The notes beneath the pieces were generated by a model, which was not told the origin of the DNA, ran no database searches, and saw only the letters and a program-made list of their open reading frames with translations. Positions 1-8,533 of a stretch of 40,690 nucleotides of DNA are shown here, one piece after another (positions within the stretch are counted from its first letter, which is position 1; each line of letters begins with the position of its first letter). The position numbers were made by a program, and so were the translations under genes. This DNA comes from Luteolibacter sp. (GTDB lineage Bacteria; Verrucomicrobiota; Verrucomicrobiia; Verrucomicrobiales; Akkermansiaceae), in NCBI GenBank assembly GCA_030696085.1, contig JAUYNL010000013.1, positions 1 to 40,690 of the forward strand, given 5' to 3'.

Positions 1-236
1 AAAGCAGAAGATATTTACTGCTCGCGCACAGGGGGCCCCGCCACCCTCGCCGCAGACAACGAAACCATCACCTGCGATCTCAACCTCGACGGCACATCGG
101 ATTTCACCCGTATCCTGGACCGCAGCCAAAACACCCTCGCCCGCTCCGCCGGCTTTCAACTCAAAAACGGCAGCACCCTCGAAAACCAAACCACCCACAG
201 CTACCACGCCAGCGATGCCCGCGAATGTATCCTAAC
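1..236 (+). pseudogene. RHS/YD-repeat protein fragment, both ends missing
   Basis: The frame starting at base 1 is open from the window edge and reads like the YD/RHS-repeat part of a large surface or toxin-delivery protein: a DLNLDG segment, then GFQLKNGSTLENQTTHSY, a pattern common in RHS proteins. The resemblance stops near base 225-236, where the sequence switches to unrelated material; the frame itself ends at a TGA near 331. The 5' part lies outside the window. This looks like a gene broken by insertion or deletion next to transposase remnants. The RHS assignment is by pattern recognition only, and the exact break point is uncertain by about 15 bases. Confidence 0.5.
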
Positions 237-261
237 ATTTCCGGACCGCGGACATCCTTCA

Positions 262-440
262 GGCTACTCATGTAGTAGTTCGTTTCACTGCGGGTTTTGC
301 CCGCGCCCAGCAGGGTGTGGCGATGCACCATGATGAGGCTGGCAAGGCCTTTCGCGCACGGCGCGGATGGCAGGATTCATCCAATCGAGATCGTAACAGA
401 CCATGGTTTGGCGGGTTTCGGTGCGGTCGTGGCCGCTTTC
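262..440 (-). pseudogene. ISAs1-family transposase fragment, frameshifted
   Basis: On the minus strand, residues reading GHDRTETR then YDLDWMNP, followed after a one-base frame change near 350 by GLASLIMV, a GAGKTRSETNYYMSSL segment and a run-out, match the central part of ISAs1 (H-repeat) transposases, where GHGRIE.R, DDLDWL and ..YYISSL occur in this order. Neither the N-terminal domain nor the catalytic C-terminal part is present, and two frames are needed, so the copy is dead. It lies antisense to its neighbours, between an RHS fragment and an IS4-type fragment. H-repeat elements are known to accompany RHS genes, which fits the neighbouring RHS remnant. Confidence 0.55.
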
Positions 441-685
441 CTTGGTTTGGGCGAAACACCAGCGCCTGGGATCAAGCCGGGCGGGATCAAGGTGGCGCAG
501 GGGATTCCGGTGAATGGGGTCATTGCTCTCGGATTCACATCGATCTCTTCCACACGCCGCTCGCCGGCTCCAGCGTTTCCGAAATCGCCCACCACTATGT
601 GTCCGATGCTGCTGGCAACATCGGATCAAAGCAGGTAGGGAAACCCGGACTCGCGGCCACTATGACCACCTTCGCCGCCGCTGGC
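441..685. other. unassigned mosaic DNA between two transposase remnants
   Basis: This stretch joins the ISAs1 remnant to the IS4 remnant. It is open in several frames, but none gives a protein I recognise. One plus frame carries a short YVSDAAGNIGSK segment that faintly recalls RHS text. No terminal inverted repeat or target duplication could be located. It is best read as scrambled debris of mobile elements. Confidence 0.3.
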
Positions 686-997
686 GGCATCGAGGTGTTC
701 TTCAAACAGGTCAAGCAGAGCCTCAAGCCCGGCAGCTTTCTCGGGCACAGCGCCAACGCGGTGAGGTGGCGGATTTTCACCGCCCTGCTTGTCTATGTGC
801 TGCCGCGCTTCATGGCACATCTGTCGGATTGGGGGCACGGCTTCACCCGGCTCTTTACCGTCACGCGCTCCGCATTGTGGGAGCGCATCGACCTGCTGGC
901 GTTGTTGAAATCCTATGGGACAGCATCCGGGCGGTTGAAAGTGCTCGGAGCACTCAATACCGCGTGGTTGCCGGGTTTTGCGCCCGCCAGGACGTGA
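686..997 (+). pseudogene. IS4-family transposase, C-terminal remnant
   Basis: From about base 686 the plus strand encodes GIEVFFKQVKQSLKPGSFLG followed by NAVRWRIFTALLVYVL. This is the region around the catalytic glutamate of IS4-type DDE transposases (Y-(2)-R-(3)-E-(6)-K signature region), with the E in IEVFF and the K in VKQ visible. The frame runs on through a helical tail and ends in GFAPART with TGA at 995-997. The N-terminal two thirds with the two catalytic aspartates are missing and no start codon belongs to it. About 25 bases further on the recognisable element ends, and no inverted-repeat mate can be seen in the window. It is a non-functional fragment. Confidence 0.65.
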
Positions 998-1262
998 TGT
1001 CATGGGATAGCATCGCCGTGTAAACACCGGGATATATCAACTGCTCGCAAAAAAGTCGCAATCGCCATTCAACCCAAACGAGCTCAGGGCCTTGCAAATT
1101 CAAGGCTCAGGGCACGCCGCGCCCAGTCTGTGGGACGGCGGAGAATTCAAATATTGAAATCCAAGGACCCAGATCACTCCTTTCCAATGCTCGTGCTGCT
1201 AGAACGGCGACGGGGCTGAGGCACGGGCTCGGTTCAAATCACCCGCTTCGCCAAATGAAATT

Positions 1263-4064
1263 TCAAGGAACACTCGTGAATTCATAATTCCCGGAGCCAA
1301 CCACGAAAACAGCCGCTCCACCCTCCATGCGCAGGAATTTCACTCCACGCGCGGCAGCAACCGGTTGGTCGCTTTCAACCACGCGGGCGGGATCCTTGGT
1401 GGGCACGAAAACCGTGGCCGTGGCACCGACCGGGATGGTGATCCGCAGCTTGAACTCCGTTCCGTCCTTCTGCCAGTGGCTGGACACTTTGCCGCGCACC
1501 GAGTGATAGCTAGCCTTCGCCCAAGTCAGATCTCCGACCGGTTGTGGCTTGATGATGATTTCATCGAAGCCCACCGCATCGGGCGCGGGTTGGATGCCGC
1601 CCAACACCTTGTAGAACCACTCGCTCACGGAGCCGAACATCGGATGGTTATGCGAAAAATTGTCATCGCTGTACTCCCAATGTTCCCAGAGCGTCGTCGC
1701 GCCCCGTTCCAACATGTAACCCCAACCCGGGGACGTGCGCTGGTTGACGATGCCGTAAGCGAGATCCGCGCGTCCGGCATCGGCCAGCGCGTGCAACAGA
1801 TATTTCGTACCGAAGAGACCGGTAGTCAGGTGACCGTTATGAGCTTTGATGTCACGCGCCAGCACGTTCACCGCACTCGCCTTCTCGGCGGCTGGTACCA
1901 GCCCGTGATAGAGGGCAAACGCTTGGCAAGCTTGCGATGCGAAATCATACCTTCCGGATCCGGGTTGAAGAAACTTACGATTGAACGACGCCCGGATGCG
2001 ATCCGCCGCAACCTCCGCTTCGAGAGCGTCAGAGTTTTTACCAAGTGCGGTGGCGAGTTGGGCAAAGAGCTTCACGTTGAAAAAATAAAACGCTGTGCCC
2101 GTCAAGGCGCGCGGCTTGGGCACCAGGCTCTCATGATCGCTGATGCCATTGTCGAGAATCCCATCCGCCGCACGCTCGTGCAGTAGTTTGATCCAGCGTT
2201 TCGTGGTTTCGTATTGCTCTTCGATCAACCGTTGCTCGCCGTAATACTGGCGCAGTTGCCAAAGCAGAAGCGGCTGCGCGGTACCCCAACCGACCGGGCC
2301 GGATCGCCCGCCCAATCCCTGATCGCTGATGCCGACAAACGGCGACGTCTCGGTGAAGCCGCCGTTGCTACGTGCCGCATCGGACAAATCACGCACCGCC
2401 TTGGCATAGAACCGGGACATGTCAAAGTTTAACATCGCCATTTCACTGGATGCCACGATGTCTCCGCCATAGCCAAATTTTTCCCGGTGCGGACAATCCG
2501 ATTGCACGCTGAAAAGATTGGAAAGCTCAGTCCATAATGTCATCTGTTGAATGCGATTGAACATTTCGTTCGAACACTCGAACGATCCGACCGGAGCCAC
2601 ATCGGAGTTCAGACGCAAGCCTTCCAAGGCATCAAGCGAGGGCTTGCCGGGATAGCCAGTGACTTCCGCATACCGAAAACCGTGGTAGGTAAAACGCGGG
2701 GAATAGGTTTCCAGACCTTCGCCCTTCAGGACGTATTCGTCGAGTTGGAAGGCTGTCTTCGGCTGGCCGATGCCATCGTAAATGTAATCCTTACCGCCGC
2801 CTTTCATTTGGCCGGCAACGGCCGTCATGCCGTTGAGCGAACCATCAGGAAAAAGCAATTCGCCCGAACGAATTCTCACCCGGCTGCCAGCCGGACCTTT
2901 TACTTTCAATCTCACCCAACCCGAAAAATTCTGCCCGAAATCAAAGATGAAAACCCCGGGCTTTGGTTCCGTAAGTTTGGCTGGTTGCAGCACGCGGGTG
3001 ACACGGATGGGCGGCGCGTCTTGCGCCCGCAACGGTCCAAGCGCCGGGGAATCTGCGGGGGTAGCAACTTCCCAACGCGAGTCGTCAAACCCGGGCCGAT
3101 CCCAGTTTCCCTGCTCCCTCCGGGCGTCATATACTTCGCCCAGATAGACGCTATCGCGCAAAATCGGCCCATCTCCCGCCTTCCAGCTCTCGTCAGTACC
3201 AATGATTTGCGTCGTGCCATCCACGAATTCCACGGCGATTTGAGCGATCGCTCGCGGCTGGCCAACGGTCAAGTTCTCCCTTGGACTGATCCTTCCCCAC
3301 AGCCGCAACGGCAGCGGATTGAACCAACCATTTCCTAACATGATTCCGACAACGTTGGGTCCATCTTGCAGTTCCGATGTGATGTCATAAGTTGAATAAA
3401 GAACCCGCCGCGCATAACTCGTCCAACCCGGATCCAGTTCGTGATCGCCGATTTTCCGGCCATTGATCCGCAATTCATAATAACCCAGCCCGCTGACATA
3501 GGCGCGGGCGCGGGCAATTTTTTTCGGCAGCAAAAACTCTTTCCGCAACAGCGGCCCGGGATGGTCCGCGAACATTTCCTCGTCGGTCAATGCCGCACGC
3601 GGTTGACGCGTGATCCACCGCGCCTGCCAGTCGGCTACCTCCAACAGCGCCGTTTCGAAGTGCGTCGGTTCGCTGTAGGCGGAAGGTTGGCCCTCTGCAT
3701 CCCAGACCCGGACGCTCCAGAAAACGCGCTGGCCCGAGCGCAGCGGTTTCCCGGCGTAGGTGATGCCCAACGTTTCGGCGGATGTCACTTCCCCGCTGTC
3801 CCATAGATCGGCGCGTCCAGAAACCAGTTGCTCCGGACTGGATGCGGCGAATACCTGGTAACGGCTTTGAGTGGCGGCGCGGCGGTCCGACCACAAAACC
3901 CAACTCAACCGCGGCCGGGCCGTATCGATTCCTAACGGCATGACTTGCGATTCACAACGCAACCCCTGAGGCGCAATGGTCGATTTCCCGGCGAAAACCG
4001 GGCCAACGATCCATGCGGAAAGTGCGGAAAAGATGGCCAGCCTGGCAATTTGAAACTCTCGCAT
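1263..4064 (-). CDS. alpha-L-rhamnosidase, glycoside hydrolase family 78, secreted
   Basis: The 933-residue protein begins with a signal peptide (hydrophobic LAIFSALSAWIVGPVFA, cleavage expected near residue 25). It continues with the N-terminal beta domains of bacterial rhamnosidases (from about residue 35, PQGLRCESQVMPLGIDTARP) and an (alpha/alpha)6 barrel. The catalytic signature DCPHREKFGYGGD near residues 522-534 keeps the acidic residues equivalent to Asp567, Glu572 and Asp579 of Bacillus RhaB. A WEHW motif near residue 793 fits the region of the fourth acidic residue. The enzyme should release terminal L-rhamnose from plant or algal polysaccharides or glycosides outside the cytoplasm. 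It is convergent with nothing and lies 110 bp downstream of the AraC gene on the same strand, next to rhaA and rhaT, so the released sugar would feed that module. Confidence 0.93.
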   Translation of the reverse strand: MREFQIARLAIFSALSAWIVGPVFAGKSTIAPQGLRCESQVMPLGIDTARPRLSWVLWSDRRAATQSRYQVFAASSPEQLVSGRADLWDSGEVTSAETLGITYAGKPLRSGQRVFWSVRVWDAEGQPSAYSEPTHFETALLEVADWQARWITRQPRAALTDEEMFADHPGPLLRKEFLLPKKIARARAYVSGLGYYELRINGRKIGDHELDPGWTSYARRVLYSTYDITSELQDGPNVVGIMLGNGWFNPLPLRLWGRISPRENLTVGQPRAIAQIAVEFVDGTTQIIGTDESWKAGDGPILRDSVYLGEVYDARREQGNWDRPGFDDSRWEVATPADSPALGPLRAQDAPPIRVTRVLQPAKLTEPKPGVFIFDFGQNFSGWVRLKVKGPAGSRVRIRSGELLFPDGSLNGMTAVAGQMKGGGKDYIYDGIGQPKTAFQLDEYVLKGEGLETYSPRFTYHGFRYAEVTGYPGKPSLDALEGLRLNSDVAPVGSFECSNEMFNRIQQMTLWTELSNLFSVQSDCPHREKFGYGGDIVASSEMAMLNFDMSRFYAKAVRDLSDAARSNGGFTETSPFVGISDQGLGGRSGPVGWGTAQPLLLWQLRQYYGEQRLIEEQYETTKRWIKLLHERAADGILDNGISDHESLVPKPRALTGTAFYFFNVKLFAQLATALGKNSDALEAEVAADRIRASFNRKFLQPGSGRYDFASQACQAFALYHGLVPAAEKASAVNVLARDIKAHNGHLTTGLFGTKYLLHALADAGRADLAYGIVNQRTSPGWGYMLERGATTLWEHWEYSDDNFSHNHPMFGSVSEWFYKVLGGIQPAPDAVGFDEIIIKPQPVGDLTWAKASYHSVRGKVSSHWQKDGTEFKLRITIPVGATATVFVPTKDPARVVESDQPVAAARGVKFLRMEGGAAVFVVGSGNYEFTSVP

Positions 4065-4174
4065 ACGCCAGAGCTAGCAAGAGATTTCCGGCATAGCACG
4101 CGAAAAACCGTGCTTCACGATCTTACTATAGATCAAGGCGCGTTCGCAAGCAGCCAGGCGAAGAAATCCCCGCA

Positions 4175-5044
4175 TCACGCCATTCCCTGGCGCATCCGGA
4201 ATTCACGTGGCGAAAGCCCGGTCATCCGGCGAAACTGCCGCGTGAAGTAATTGCTGTCGTTGAATCCGACTTCAAATGCAATCTCGGTGACGCGCTTGTC
4301 GCTGTGGCACAGCAAACCGCAGGCACGCTGAATACGGCGTCCAATCTGCCAAGACAGCGGCGAACTGCCGGTGGCCGATTGGAACACCCGCTGAAAACTC
4401 CTGCGCGACATGTGAGCAATGGCGGCCAATTCATCCAGATTCACTTCGGCGTGAATGCTACGCTCCAGATGAGAAAGTGCCTCGCCGATTCTGAGCAACG
4501 CTCGGTCATCCGGCGACGAACTCCGACCATAAGTGCGCGCGAGTTGCCCGATGAGTTGCATGAAAGCGGCCGTGGCCATAAACCCGAAACCCGGCTCGCG
4601 GGCCGCGAGTTCCAGCTCCAACCGGTCAACCAATCCAGTGACATGGACAAGCTCCCTCGGGTTGAGACGCAGCCGCCCCATGCTCGACCGCCGCAGTCGC
4701 CGCGTCGGCTCCAACGTGAATAGCGCGTGATAGCCCGGCACCGCCGTCAGGTCCAGCAGCCGCATTTTCAACAGATCCGGCTGATAGATTACATTGACCA
4801 ACCGCAAGTCACACAAATCCCGGTATTCGTGCATCCGGGGTCCAGAAATCACGAAAACATCACCCGCCGTAAGCCCCCATGAATCCTGCCCGGCCACATG
4901 CAACCCGCTACCACCGGTGACGATCACCAACTCGGCGAACTCGTGGGCATGCGGATCAAACTCTCCCTGCGGCTCCCGCCGCTCGATGCTGATCGGAAAC
5001 CCGTCGGGATGAAACCAATCGTCGATTTTCAGAATGCGCTTCAT
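4175..5044 (-). CDS. AraC-family transcriptional regulator, RhaR/RhaS-like
   Basis: This 289-residue regulator has an N-terminal cupin sugar-binding domain (residues about 1-100, with [17 protein letters not shown] and an AGDVFVI strand) and a C-terminal double helix-turn-helix (about 195-288, with [13 protein letters not shown] and the second motif ending [15 protein letters not shown] then GLSPREFR). I chose the ATG at 5044, which gives [10 protein letters not shown]; it aligns with the usual start of such regulators and leaves a 94-bp divergent promoter before rhaA, whereas a longer frame would overlap rhaA. Divergence from rhaA-rhaT and the downstream rhamnosidase make an L-rhamnose-responsive activator likely. 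The ligand is inferred from the neighbours. Confidence 0.88.
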   Translation of the reverse strand: MKRILKIDDWFHPDGFPISIERREPQGEFDPHAHEFAELVIVTGGSGLHVAGQDSWGLTAGDVFVISGPRMHEYRDLCDLRLVNVIYQPDLLKMRLLDLTAVPGYHALFTLEPTRRLRRSSMGRLRLNPRELVHVTGLVDRLELELAAREPGFGFMATAAFMQLIGQLARTYGRSSSPDDRALLRIGEALSHLERSIHAEVNLDELAAIAHMSRRSFQRVFQSATGSSPLSWQIGRRIQRACGLLCHSDKRVTEIAFEVGFNDSNYFTRQFRRMTGLSPREFRMRQGMA

Positions 5045-5138
5045 TGGCGTTATCGTGCTGATTTTTGGCGAGGAGTTGGAGGTTTTTTTTCGATTCGCCG
5101 ATAAAAATCCACACGACTCGTCCGCAAAAATAACCTCC
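5045..5138. promoter_or_regulatory. divergent promoter of the AraC gene and rhaA with an inverted repeat
   Basis: The 94 bp between the two start codons contain an imperfect inverted repeat: GATTTTTGGCGA at 5060-5071 and TCGCCGATAAAAATC at 5095-5109, which differ by a three-base insertion (ATC). A T8 tract lies between the arms. AraC-type rhamnose regulators bind paired half-sites in such divergent regions, so this is the best operator candidate. No clear -35/-10 pair stands out, and rhaA has no obvious Shine-Dalgarno sequence. Confidence 0.45.
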
Positions 5139-6407
5139 ATGGCCAGAGCATCCAAATCTATCTCCCAGTCCTATTCGACCGCCAAAGCTCGCTACGCCGA
5201 AATGGGCATCAATACCGAAGCGGCGATGGATGCACTTTCCAAAATTCCAATCTCACTGCACTGCTGGCAAGGCGATGACGTTGGCGGATTTGAAAACTCC
5301 GGCGAAAGTCTCGGCGGCGGTATTGCCGTGACCGGAAACTACCCTGGCAAGGCCCGTACCCCGGACGAACTCCGAGCGGACATCGACATGGCCCTCTCGC
5401 TCATTCCCGGCAAACACCGCCTGAACCTGCACGCTTTTTACGGCGAATTCGGCAGCAAAAAAGTCGATCGCAACGAAATCCGACCCGAACACTTCAGCGG
5501 CTGGATCGACTGGGCGAAAGCCAACCACATCGGTATGGACTTCAACCCCACTTGCTTTTCCCACCCGAAAGCCGCCGATGGCTTCACGCTCTCCCACCCG
5601 AAAAAAACGATCCGTGATTTCTGGATCGAGCACTGCGTTGCCTCGCGCGAAATCGCTGCAGTGATCGGCAAGGCGCTCGGCTCGCCCGCAGTCACCAACG
5701 TTTGGATTCCAGACGGCTCCAAGGATACCCCGGTGGATCGGCTTGCTCCGCGCCAGCGACTATCCAATTCCCTCGACAAAGTTTTTACGAAAAAACTCAA
5801 CCCAAAACACCAACTCGACTCGGTGGAATGCAAGCTCTTCGGCATCGGCAGCGAGAGTTATGTCGTCGGATCGCATGAGTTCTACATGGGCTACGCGATC
5901 AAAAACCAAAAAATCCTCTGCCTCGATGCCGGCCATTTCCATCCGACCGAAAACATCGCGGACAAACTCAGCTCGGTGCTGCTGTATGTGCCATCCGTCC
6001 TCCTCCACGTCAGCCGCGGCGTGCGCTGGGACAGCGATCATGTCGTCACGCTCAATGACGCGCTGCATGAGATCGCCTCCGAACTGGTGCGCAACCAACT
6101 GCTCAGCCGCACGCACATCGGCCTGGATTTCTTCGATGCCAGCATCAATCGAATCGCCGCTTGGACCATCGGCACCCGCAACACGCTCAAGGCGCTGCTC
6201 ATCGCCCTGTTGGAACCGCCAGCGCTACGCGAGGCGGAGAAATCCGGCGATTTCACCTCGCGACTTGCGCTGATGGAAGACGCGAAAAGCCTGCCGTGGG
6301 GAGCCGTTTGGGACGCGTATTGCGAATCGCGGAACGTCCCCGCCGGAATCCGGTGGCTGACCGAAGTGAAACGGCACGAAGCATCCGTTCTTGGCAGGCG
6401 CGGTTGA
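5139..6407 (+). CDS. rhaA: L-rhamnose isomerase
   Basis: RhaA interconverts L-rhamnose and L-rhamnulose in the cytoplasm, the first step of phosphorylative rhamnose breakdown. The 422-residue product has nearly the length of the E. coli enzyme. It shows the family landmarks [14 protein letters not shown] near the N-terminus, [12 protein letters not shown], the acidic metal-site segment [32 protein letters not shown] and RWDSDHV. The ATG at 5139 ([10 protein letters not shown]) is preferred to an upstream in-frame ATG at 5034 because the latter would overlap the AraC start and encode a low-quality leader. rhaT follows after 30 bp, so the two are probably co-transcribed. No rhaB or rhaD gene accompanies it here. 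Confidence 0.95.
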   Translation: MARASKSISQSYSTAKARYAEMGINTEAAMDALSKIPISLHCWQGDDVGGFENSGESLGGGIAVTGNYPGKARTPDELRADIDMALSLIPGKHRLNLHAFYGEFGSKKVDRNEIRPEHFSGWIDWAKANHIGMDFNPTCFSHPKAADGFTLSHPKKTIRDFWIEHCVASREIAAVIGKALGSPAVTNVWIPDGSKDTPVDRLAPRQRLSNSLDKVFTKKLNPKHQLDSVECKLFGIGSESYVVGSHEFYMGYAIKNQKILCLDAGHFHPTENIADKLSSVLLYVPSVLLHVSRGVRWDSDHVVTLNDALHEIASELVRNQLLSRTHIGLDFFDASINRIAAWTIGTRNTLKALLIALLEPPALREAEKSGDFTSRLALMEDAKSLPWGAVWDAYCESRNVPAGIRWLTEVKRHEASVLGRRG

Positions 6408-6437
6408 TCCGATCAAAAAATCGAACCCATTGAATTC

Positions 6438-7961
6438 ATGAACCCAATGCTCGGCGTGTTTTTCCACTGGCTCGGCGGCCTTGCCTCTGGATCGTTCTAT
6501 GTTCCATTCCGCAGCGTGAAACGCTGGTCATGGGAAACCTCCTGGCTCGTCGCCGGGGTGTTTTCATGGATCATAGCACCATGGTTCTTCGCTCTTCTAA
6601 ACACCACCGACACCATCACAGTCCTCAAGGAAACTCCGGGAAACGTCTGGTTTTACGCCTATTTCTTCGGCGTCCTGTGGGGATTCGGCGGCCTCACCTT
6701 CGGCTTGACCATGCGCTATCTGGGCATGTCCCTGGGCATGGCTGTGGCGCTCGGATATTGCACGGTGTTCGGCACACTCATCCCACCGATTTTCAAAGGA
6801 GAGTTCGCCTCCAAGTTGGTCGAACCCATGAACGGCCGCTGGGTGTTAGCCGGCCTCTTCGTTTGCGTGATCGGCATCATCGTTACCGCTCTTGCCGGGC
6901 GTTCCAAAGAAAGCGATATGAGCGAGGAGCAGAAGAGGGACACCGTCAAAGAGTTTGATTTCAAAAAAGGGATTATCGTCGCCACCTTCTCCGGAATCAT
7001 GAGCGCCTGCTTCGCCTTCGGCCTCAGCTCGGGTGACAAGATCCGCCAGATCACCTATAAAGTGGACATTGTCAACAGCGCCAAGGCCACAGGCAAAACC
7101 GCCGTACGTACCGAAGAACCTTCCGCCAAAGAAACCGCCGCTCTGCTCGACTCGTTGACAGCCGCGAAAATATTCCCTGCTGGATCCAAGCCATCACTCA
7201 CAGCCCTCCTCGACATCCTCGAGGAACCCTACACCCTGGCAACAGCCGCCGCCAAGGGCGCTCGAATCAACAGGCAACCGAACAAAATTCACGCCGCCAA
7301 AACCAAGACAGAGATCCTTCTGGCAACCATCAGAAACACCCCGTCGCCGCTTGCCAGCCGACTGATAGATTACTCCACCACCATCGCGACTTCGAATTCT
7401 TTTGGCATCATCGACGATCTCCCGACCCTATCGGAAAAGGAAACCGCACTCCATGTCGCGGCCTCGGGAGCCGATCTTGCGGCCATACACTCGAAGCACA
7501 GCCTGTGGACCGGGCTGCCCGTCCTGATCGTCGTCCTGCTCGGTGGCTTCACCACCAATTTCATCTGGTGCCTGATTCTCAACATCCGCAACCGCACAGG
7601 TTACGAATACCTCGCCGCAACACAACGCCATCCCGCGCACTGCAAGGACGGCAACAGCCGGCCCATTCCCCGCGTCTCCAATTATCTGCTCGCCGCCCTC
7701 GCCGGCACCACCTGGTATTTCCAGTTCTTCTTCTACTCGATGGGAGAAACGCAGATGGGCGAATACAAGTTCAGTTCATGGACTCTGCACATGGCCTCCA
7801 TTATCATCTTCAGCTCGATCTGGGGCATCGCCTTGCGCGAATGGAAGGGGGCCGGCGTAAAATCCAAAACTCTGCTCTTCGCTGGCTTGGCCATTCTGGT
7901 TCTCTCAACTGTCATCATCGGCTACGGCAACATGCTCGCAGAAACCTCATCCGCCCACTGA
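6438..7961 (+). CDS. rhaT: L-rhamnose/H+ symporter with a large inserted loop
   Basis: RhaT imports L-rhamnose with protons through the inner membrane. Ten membrane segments can be drawn, and the family motifs are clear: FYVPFRSVKRWSWET after TM1, GLTMRYLGMSLG, and WYFQFFFYSMG in TM8. The protein has 507 residues against about 344 in E. coli. Nearly all of the excess is one insertion, roughly residues 198-352, between TM6 and TM7, where E. coli has about 20 residues. Basic residues cluster in the odd-to-even loops (after TM1, 3, 5, 7 and 9), so by the positive-inside rule the insertion would face the periplasm. It is helical and Ala/Lys/Thr-rich and resembles no domain I know. The gene lies 30 bp behind rhaA. 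Confidence 0.92.
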   Translation: MNPMLGVFFHWLGGLASGSFYVPFRSVKRWSWETSWLVAGVFSWIIAPWFFALLNTTDTITVLKETPGNVWFYAYFFGVLWGFGGLTFGLTMRYLGMSLGMAVALGYCTVFGTLIPPIFKGEFASKLVEPMNGRWVLAGLFVCVIGIIVTALAGRSKESDMSEEQKRDTVKEFDFKKGIIVATFSGIMSACFAFGLSSGDKIRQITYKVDIVNSAKATGKTAVRTEEPSAKETAALLDSLTAAKIFPAGSKPSLTALLDILEEPYTLATAAAKGARINRQPNKIHAAKTKTEILLATIRNTPSPLASRLIDYSTTIATSNSFGIIDDLPTLSEKETALHVAASGADLAAIHSKHSLWTGLPVLIVVLLGGFTTNFIWCLILNIRNRTGYEYLAATQRHPAHCKDGNSRPIPRVSNYLLAALAGTTWYFQFFFYSMGETQMGEYKFSSWTLHMASIIIFSSIWGIALREWKGAGVKSKTLLFAGLAILVLSTVIIGYGNMLAETSSAH

Positions 7962-7998
7962 TGAGGAATGACTGGGTGATTTTCCCATTTCCATTGGT

Positions 7999-8015
7999 AA
8001 CAGTTTAGCTGTTTT
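7999..8015 (+). terminator. weak hairpin with T-run behind rhaT
   Basis: AACAG-TTTAG-CTGTT followed by TT forms a five-pair hairpin 38 bases after the rhaT stop. It is short for an intrinsic terminator. A second small hairpin (CCCGG-CATT-CCGGG, near 8036-8049) without a T-run follows. The rhaAT transcript may end here, but the signal is weak. Confidence 0.25.
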
Positions 8016-8086
8016 CAGAGGAGGAAGAATTGCCCCCCGGCATTCCGGGTAAGAAGAATTGAGGCAGGGTGCGGGGAGGGGTTTCC

Positions 8087-8476
8087 TCAGAATCCGATCA
8101 GGCAGACGAGTTCCATGTCACTATAGTCGTCCAATTGGTCCACGGCGGAGATGAGGACTTCGGTTTCGGCGATTTCCTGAATTTCGGCGAAGTCGCTGGA
8201 TAGGACCAGCGTGGTTTGGCCCGTGGAGTCCGGGGCGGGTGTCTGGAGGCTGAGCACGGCGAACACCAGGGCGGCGGTGGCTGCGGCGAGACCGGCGAGC
8301 GGTGCGGGCGTGAAGATGCGTTTCCACCATGGGGCGGTTTGTCCGGCGAGGCGCGCGGCGCGCAGCGTCTCATCCGCGAAGCGCGGACTGGCGGACGCGG
8401 GTGGCGACTGATCGAGCAGTTTCCAGACGGCGTCATGTTCCCAGGAGTCTTCGGTGGGTTGAGGCTTGCGGTTCAT
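8087..8476 (-). CDS. small single-span membrane protein of unknown function
   Basis: The 129-residue product has a soluble N-terminus (residues 1-50, with VWKLLDQSPPASASPRFADETLRAARL), a basic WWKR stop, one membrane helix at about 55-75 (LAGLAAATAALVFAVLSL), and an acidic C-terminal tail ending EIAETEVLISAVDQLDDYSDMELVCLIGF-like text. The architecture resembles small membrane proteins encoded beside ECF sigma factors, some of which act as anti-sigma factors, but no sigma factor gene lies next to it. It sits 57 bp downstream of cimA on the same strand and could be transcribed with it. The function is unknown; the reading frame is supported by its protein-like composition. Confidence 0.65.
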   Translation of the reverse strand: MNRKPQPTEDSWEHDAVWKLLDQSPPASASPRFADETLRAARLAGQTAPWWKRIFTPAPLAGLAAATAALVFAVLSLQTPAPDSTGQTTLVLSSDFAEIQEIAETEVLISAVDQLDDYSDMELVCLIGF

Positions 8477-8533
8477 GGCTGGCAGTGGATGGACGATCAG
8501 GAAAACCCCGTGGTCCCGGAAAAGTTGCGGATT

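Noticed and set aside
1230-1254. GGTTCAAATCACCCGCTTCGCCA resembles the 3' end of a tRNA, possible attachment-site remnant beside the mobile-element debris
   Set aside because: The T-stem halves do not pair and no acceptor partner is found upstream; probably chance similarity.
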